Shown here: positions 30,640 to 64,000 of the stretch, one piece after another
How the letters are laid out: each line of letters opens with the position of its first letter
Position numbering within the stretch: the first letter of the stretch is position 1
NCBI GenBank assembly: GCA_949752745.1
Contig: OX457028.1
Span: 5,184,188-5,248,187 of the forward strand
Direction: 5' to 3'
Source of the DNA: Protula sp. h YS-2021
Lineage: Eukaryota > Annelida > Polychaeta > Sabellida > Serpulidae
Length of the DNA stretch: 64,000 nt
Notes under the pieces: generated by a model
What the model was told of the DNA's origin: nothing
Seen by the model: the letters and a program-made list of their open reading frames with translations, nothing else
Database searches by the model: none
Translations under genes and position numbers: made by a program

Positions 30640-31985
30640 TTGCTGGACTTAACATCGTTATTGATATTGGCACTGCACTTTATGCTACTCATCTCGTCAC
30701 AAGTTCCTTGGACAGTGCTGTTTAATCTAAATAACATCCGTGCACATAAAACGAGATAGTTATATAGCTTTGATACTGTCAAGATTGCTTCTTAAATGAA
30801 CATTGTACTCACGACTGCACTTTCAAAACAGTAATGTTGAAAGACTTCGATTTAAACGTTGGCTCATAAATTCCCGCTGTTCATTTATACTGCCCTCTTA
30901 AGGCTTTTCTTTTTGCGATACTCTCCAAGATCAGCAGACAGTGAATTTCAATAAATTCAGAACTTCCTTTTTAACACCAAGACTCTGAAATTAGTGTGAA
31001 CTCAAATTTTTATGTTCCTTATGATTGATCTTTTACTGACGCCACTTATCCCGATCAGTCGTAAACAATGAAGAGTGACTTCAAGAAGGGAGTGGTAAGA
31101 ATGACCCAAGAAGTGTGAGAAGGGTTAAGATATTCTCGATCTGATGTAGCTTCTTTTGAGGCACAACATTCATCGGCCGTCTCTGGACTTTGTCATCATT
31201 TCCAGAATACCTGATAGAGGTGAAATGGTTTGGAACTGAAAGGGACACAAAAATAAAACAAAAACAACCATTCGCACATGAACAACAGATATCGAGAAAA
31301 TGTCACCGATTTTTCCAGTCAATCTATATTTGCCTTGCTGGAAAACCTTAATGCCCTCAAGTGAAAATTGTGCATACTTTTTGTGACAAGATCAAGCGGC
31401 AAGTTGTACTAGTTACTCACATAACGGTTCAGCTCTGTTACTGTGGAAAGATAAGGAGAAAAGAATACGACAGGTACAGTTTTATATTTGAACAAGTTGA
31501 AAATTAACTACATTGTAAAGGCATTGGTATTTTAAGTGAGTTATGCATTCAGTGAAGTTCTATGGTTAGACTTTCTATTTCATGTACAAATTAAAGACTT
31601 TTTCTGTCTTCAACCTCGGCTAATATACTATTTTTGTATAATGTTCATTCTTATTGTCAACCGCTAAATTGAAACTTGAGTTCAGTTGATTAGAAAGTAT
31701 TTGACCAGAGTATAAAAAAGCACTTGTTCTCCTTAATAGCATCAAAAAAATTGTCACTATGTTTGCGTTGCTATAACTTGTTATGTATGAGTTTTAAAAT
31801 ATATACTGGAATGAAGTGATAGAAAAAAGACTGTAATAAACATATGAAGCGGTAAACTTTGTTAAAAGTGTCTATCCTCAATTTAGTCGTTATTTGTAAA
31901 ATACATGCATTTGTACTGTGTTTCTTCATAATGTTGAGTTGAAATACCCAAGAGGACGTGAAGGGAAATACGTGGGACACATCAG
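30640..31985. other. Intergenic DNA, no gene seen
   Basis: AT-rich sequence without recognised genes or tandem repeats. Confidence 0.5.
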
Positions 31986-31989
31986 AGAA

Positions 31990-32815
31990 GTCAGGATAAA
32001 CAACGTAAAAATTCAGGAAAAATCAGGAAAAAATAATCATAAGTCAGGAAAAAAACGGCCTCAAAAGTCAGGAAAAATGATCTCAAGGAGTCACGAAAAA
32101 ACGGCCTCAAAAGTCAGGAAAAATGATCTCAAGGGTCAGGAAAAAAACGGCCTCAAAAGTCGGGAAAATGATCTCAAGGAGTTAGGAAAAAACAGCCTCA
32201 AAAGTCAGGAAAAATGATCTCAAGAGTCAGGAAAAAACGGCCTCAAAAGTCAGGAAAATTAATCTCAAGAGTCAGGAAAAAAGCGGCCTCAAAAGTCAGG
32301 AAAATGATCTCAAGAGTCAGGAAAAAACAGCCTCAAAAGTCAGGAAAAATGATCTCAAGAGTCAGGAAAAAACGGCCTCAAAAGTCGGGAAAATTAATCT
32401 CAAGAGTCAGGAAAAAAGCGGCCTCAAAAGTCAGAAAAAATGATCTCAAGGGTCAGGAAAAAAGCGGCCTCAAAAGTCAGAAAAAATGATCTCAAGGGTC
32501 AGGAAAAAACGGCCTCAAAAGTCAGAAAAAATGATCTCAAGGAGTCAGGAAAACCAGCCTCAAAAGTCAGGAAAAATGATCTCAAGAGTCAGGAAAAAAC
32601 GGCCTCAAAAGTCAGGAAAATTAATCTCAAGAATCAGGAAAAAACGGCCTCAAAAGTCAGGAAAATTAATCTCAAGAGTCAGAAAAAAACGGCCTCAAAA
32701 GTCAGGAAAATTAATCTCAAGAGTCAGAAAAAAACGGCCTCAAAAGTCAGGAAAATTAATCTCAAGAATCAGGAAAAAACGGTCTCAAAAGTCAGAAAAA
32801 AGCTCTCTGAAGCAA
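31990..32815 (+). repeat. About 45-bp minisatellite, roughly 18 copies
   Basis: The unit is 'gtcaggaaaaaacggcctca' + 'aaagtcaggaaaaatgatct' + 'caaga'. The half-unit 'agtcaggaaaa' occurs twice per unit, so a shorter ancestral repeat is likely. The Lys/Arg-rich open frames are artefacts. Confidence 0.93.
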
Positions 32816-32829
32816 GGAAATGTCCGGAA

Positions 32830-34361
32830 AAATGATTCCAGAAATTCTGTCGCCAGTGTGTGTGTGGTAAAGAAACAGTTGACCGGATCCGTTAACTCGG
32901 CACTTAACTTTTGTGAATACGGCCCCGCGTGAGGTTGAACTTGACCCTTTTATTCCGTTTTTACAACAGGAAAAATTGTGTTCTGACACAGTACACGTGC
33001 ACTCTAGCTGTATGTTATCTACATTATGTGAACAAGATGGGTAGTACTAATGCACTGCAAATGTACTGTTATTTTGTCCACTTTTATTGAATAGAAAAAA
33101 TATGATACGTGGGTTATAACATTGGTTTCATATCAAAATATCATCACATTTTTTTTTTTGCTAATAAAATGGCATGACATGTACAGCAGCTATATATAGA
33201 TATTTGTCTTCTTGCTGATCTGTTTCGTTCTTAAATATAGGACAGGTTCACCATAGTGATATCACATGCACAGTCAAACCCGATTAATTATATAGCCAAT
33301 TTTTCCAAAGAAAGTTACACTATTATCCTGTTGATGCGATCATTCGGTATGTTTCTGAATGCTTAATAACAAACGGTATGCAGTTTTTGCAGGGATTTTA
33401 TACCAGTATCCGCTCTGCGATTAACCGATTTTATCCGCATCTTGAATACCATGGCCTGTATCCTCACCAATTAAAGATGTTGTTGCCAGCCTTCCTTGGA
33501 ATAAGTGCAAGCACAACAGACATCATCCGACCCAGTGCATTCATTTAACAGTTCAAAAAGTATCATTTAACTGAAAATGTTGAACAAATTAAATAAAATT
33601 TTGTTCGTGTGTTAATAAAATTCAGCATTTTTTTTTTTGGGGGGGGGTGTGGGGGGGTGTGGGGGGGGGGCAGAGCAGAAACAACATATTTTAAGTTAAT
33701 GGAATATCAACTTTTTTCTTTAAAACAAACAAAAAAGGTTTTCATCTCCGACTTAATATTTTTTTGAGAAAAAGAAGAAAATTGAATGAAACGAGGTCAG
33801 CACCTCTCCCATGGTTTCGGCACTCAAAGTCTTACTTGGAAATCACAGTAACACACTCCACCCCATCCCTTTCGTCCTGAAATCGTGAGATCTTACATCC
33901 CTCAAATAAGATCTGTCGCCCTGTCTCTATGTTTTTTTCTTCGTTTTTTCCCAAGTGGCACATAACAATGTACCCTTGTGTGCATGGAGATTCATGCCAA
34001 ACAACGGAGAAGCCAGCTATGCCCGACTTGACCAAGCCAGACCATATTAAAGTCGGGCCGTTATAAAAAGTGACACATCCTCCCTCCCACCCCCCCCCCC
34101 CCCCCTGCGTCTAATGGCTGAGTTCACAAAGCCCAGGTCGTCCGGTCACAATGCGAAGATGCGTCAAGACTATCGGAAGTGACTGTATGATCGAGTAACC
34201 CACCCTCTGTACCATGCGAAGCTAGGTTTCCTTTTTTTAAGTTTTAAAGAATTTTTAAGCACTATACAATGTGTGTATACAGTGTGTGTATATACAATGT
34301 GTGTGTACACAGTGTGCTTCTGGTCAAGCACAATGTTTCTTTTTGCCACATACGGAAGGGT
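32830..34361. other. Intergenic DNA downstream of the protease gene
   Basis: No coding exon seen. Poly-G runs occur at 33640-33672 and poly-C at 34086-34105. An inverted dispersed-repeat style is visible but no boundaries were found. Confidence 0.45.
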
Positions 34362-61963
<27,602 letters not shown>

Positions 61964-62780
61964 ATTTATCTTGTTTTTAGTAAATAATATTGGAATTTTA
62001 CATCTTGTTTTCAAAGTAAGAAGCCAGGGATTGATCCACAGTGTTCGGGATTTGAAAAATAAACAAACAAAACAAAAACGCACACACACACTAAGACAAT
62101 GCGTGAAGCTTCATTCACACAGATGCGATTTAGGTTGAATGCCGTATTCAGCGAATTATTTATGACATTTCGTTTTGACGAAAAATTTAAGTTGCAGGAA
62201 TATTCTGGTTGTTAATCATACAATAATTATCCAATTATCCAGCCAGGGATAAATATTCACCGCTGGGCAATTCGCAACCAATCAATGTGCAACAATAAAA
62301 ATACTACATTCACCCCATAAACAAAAAATAATACTCCTATATTCAAACTTCAGATTTACACTTTATTCCATGCTATATATTTGTAATACACAAGTATCCC
62401 TTTAATAAGAGAAAAAGAATACAAAACTGTCTTACAAGTCAAGTGTCACCCCTGTATGAATTCCTACTCCCCTTCCCTCCTCCCCCCCCCTCCCCCCCGC
62501 CCCACGATGATGCGACAGGGTATCCACCTGATGTAGCAGGCAGGGATATGTAGTGTATATGATTTGACCTAACAGCCGAATTAAAGATTCGCATTAGTGT
62601 ACCTTGGCCTTCTCGAGGTACAGGCAAAGCACACAATATGTGTGTCTGTTCGCAATGTAGGAACCGTACACTGCCACGCAGCTGACATTTGATTGGTTGG
62701 TCAGTCGGACGCTTCTTTCTAGCACTTGCTCCATGATCGCAGTTTTGAGGGCTTTAATTCGCCTCGTTTTGACATTGTTT
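61964..62780. other. Sequence upstream of the protease gene, no clear promoter
   Basis: Promoter side of the minus-strand gene. AT-rich stretches occur but no TATA box can be assigned confidently. A 60-codon open stretch on the minus strand near 62600-62780 has weak splice context (see rejected items). Confidence 0.4.
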
Positions 62781-62960
<180 letters not shown>

Positions 62961-62964
62961 GCCA

Positions 62965-64000
62965 CAAAACAAACTTCTTTAAGAAATGAAAGTTAATCAG
63001 GGGGATGGGGGTCATCAGACCCGGGAGCACAGAGCAATCAATCCCTTTTTAAATGTATTACCAATGTACATGCCTTGTCTGTATATTCTTATTCTCCTGT
63101 TATTCAAAAGCACCTCCCTCCTCCCTCCTCACCCCCCCCCCCCCACCACCACCCATCATCCTTCATGTTATCACATAAGTCCCATATAACATCAACCTCG
63201 GTATATGCATTTTGATTTGAAGAAAACCAGGATATAGCTACAGAAATAGGTATCTGGGATACGACAATGTTGATATAAGTGTTCTGAATGTTGTTGTTGT
63301 TTATGTGTGTTTGTTTTGTCAACTCTCAGTTTTTCTCTGTGGTAGGAATATTCCGGATCTGACATTCAAATCTTGTTATACTTTAGGATTCGCCAAAATC
63401 CCCTAGAGTATTGAATTTGTACAAAAATTTTAGCCGCAGTTGTGGCATGTTTTTTTTTTCGTTTTTTTTTTTTTTTTTAGTTTGTCCGTGGAACTAGTCA
63501 GAGGCCGTTAGGACTAGAAAGATGAGATTTGGATATGATAAACTTCAGCATGTCTTTTTGATCCTCCTGTATTTTTTTTTTGAATTCGCTCAATAAAAAA
63601 ATGGCAAAAAAAATTTGCGAAACAGGCGGCAAGAAGCTGAGAGCAGTAGTTTAAACTGGCATGATATCAGCCTCGATGTATTGACCGTCCACCTGTCAAT
63701 GAAAGCCGCCATAGCATTCGTGTGCAAGTTTAAGTTGGCTGCAGCGATTGGGGTTTTCCCCATTGCTAAAGAGTGATGAAATTTGGCTCATTGACACAAG
63801 GCGATTATGAAAAATCCGCATTTTTTAACCATGACCTTAGAGAACGATTGATATCCTCGGCCATGGTCAATGTCAAAAACCGGAAGTGGGCCATTATCTC
63901 GAAAACGGTTAGAGATAGAGTGATTTCAGCTTATTTTCGAACCGTTGGGCTGAAAGACCATATGTAAGAGTTAGCTCGATGACCTTGACCTTCTCGGCCA
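62965..64000. other. Intergenic DNA with dispersed repeats, no gene seen
   Basis: Poly-C at 63131-63145 and a poly-T-rich patch at 63450-63480. A dispersed repeat starts near 63480 ('ccgtggaactagtcagaggc') and another at 63770-64000 ('gaaatttggctcattgacac'). The window ends inside the latter. Confidence 0.45.

Noticed and set aside
62600..62780. Possible minus-strand exon with 'MEQVLERSVRLTNQSNVSC'
   Set aside because: It looks protein-like, but the upstream side is a microsatellite with no convincing acceptor, the donor (AAG|GTACAC) is weak, and it lies upstream of the signal-peptide exon. Not enough to call.

Overview
This is eukaryotic, intron-rich, repeat-dominated DNA from an animal. 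The two main genes have metazoan families (the centriolar WD40 protein WDR90 and a secreted SRCR/C-type lectin/LDLa/trypsin mosaic protease). Other animal signs are GT-AG introns, LINE fragments, hAT-like elements and a Maverick/Polinton-like element. The density of minisatellites and the style of the dispersed repeats suggest a marine invertebrate, perhaps a mollusc or other lophotrochozoan, but nothing in the window fixes the species. There is one 200-N assembly gap (47982-48181).

Layout. 863-2153 (-): a leucine-rich-repeat single-pass membrane protein, nearly intronless but broken by single-base frameshifts. 2534-4470: a 40-bp minisatellite. 4480-9290: dispersed repeats. 9486-23267 (+): nine phase-compatible exons encoding the last ~428 residues of WDR90, with a possible tenth exon at 812-866; the large introns are filled with minisatellites. 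23930-34360: intergenic, with two LINE remnants (27560-28880 minus, 29699-30638 plus) and a 45-bp minisatellite. 34362-61963 (-): a 17-exon gene of about 27.6 kb, reconstructed exon by exon with matching phases. It encodes signal peptide - charged low-complexity stalk - SRCR - C-type lectin (incomplete, next to the gap) - SRCR - LDLa - SRCR - Thr/Pro linker - trypsin-like protease with an intact catalytic triad. Its introns hold a 1.1-kb hAT-like element with a perfect 8-bp target duplication, two smaller inverted-repeat elements, and a 3.9-kb palindromic element with a 6-bp target duplication and 5'-AG...CT-3' ends, which is the Maverick/Polinton signature. Each arm of that element carries a C2H2 zinc-finger reading frame.

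The most unusual signal is that a large share of exon/intron junctions in both genes sit at the edge of a tandem repeat. In many cases the repeat unit contains the splice site itself, with or without a piece of the exon. The clearest cases are the exon ending at 15596 (nine extra copies of its 3' half plus donor), the exon ending at 14393, the stop-codon exon ending at 23267, the lectin exon at 49949 (about 97 copies of an 18-bp unit, most carrying a near-consensus donor), and the SRCR exon at 45994 (acceptor copies). This looks like a general process that seeds minisatellites at splice junctions.
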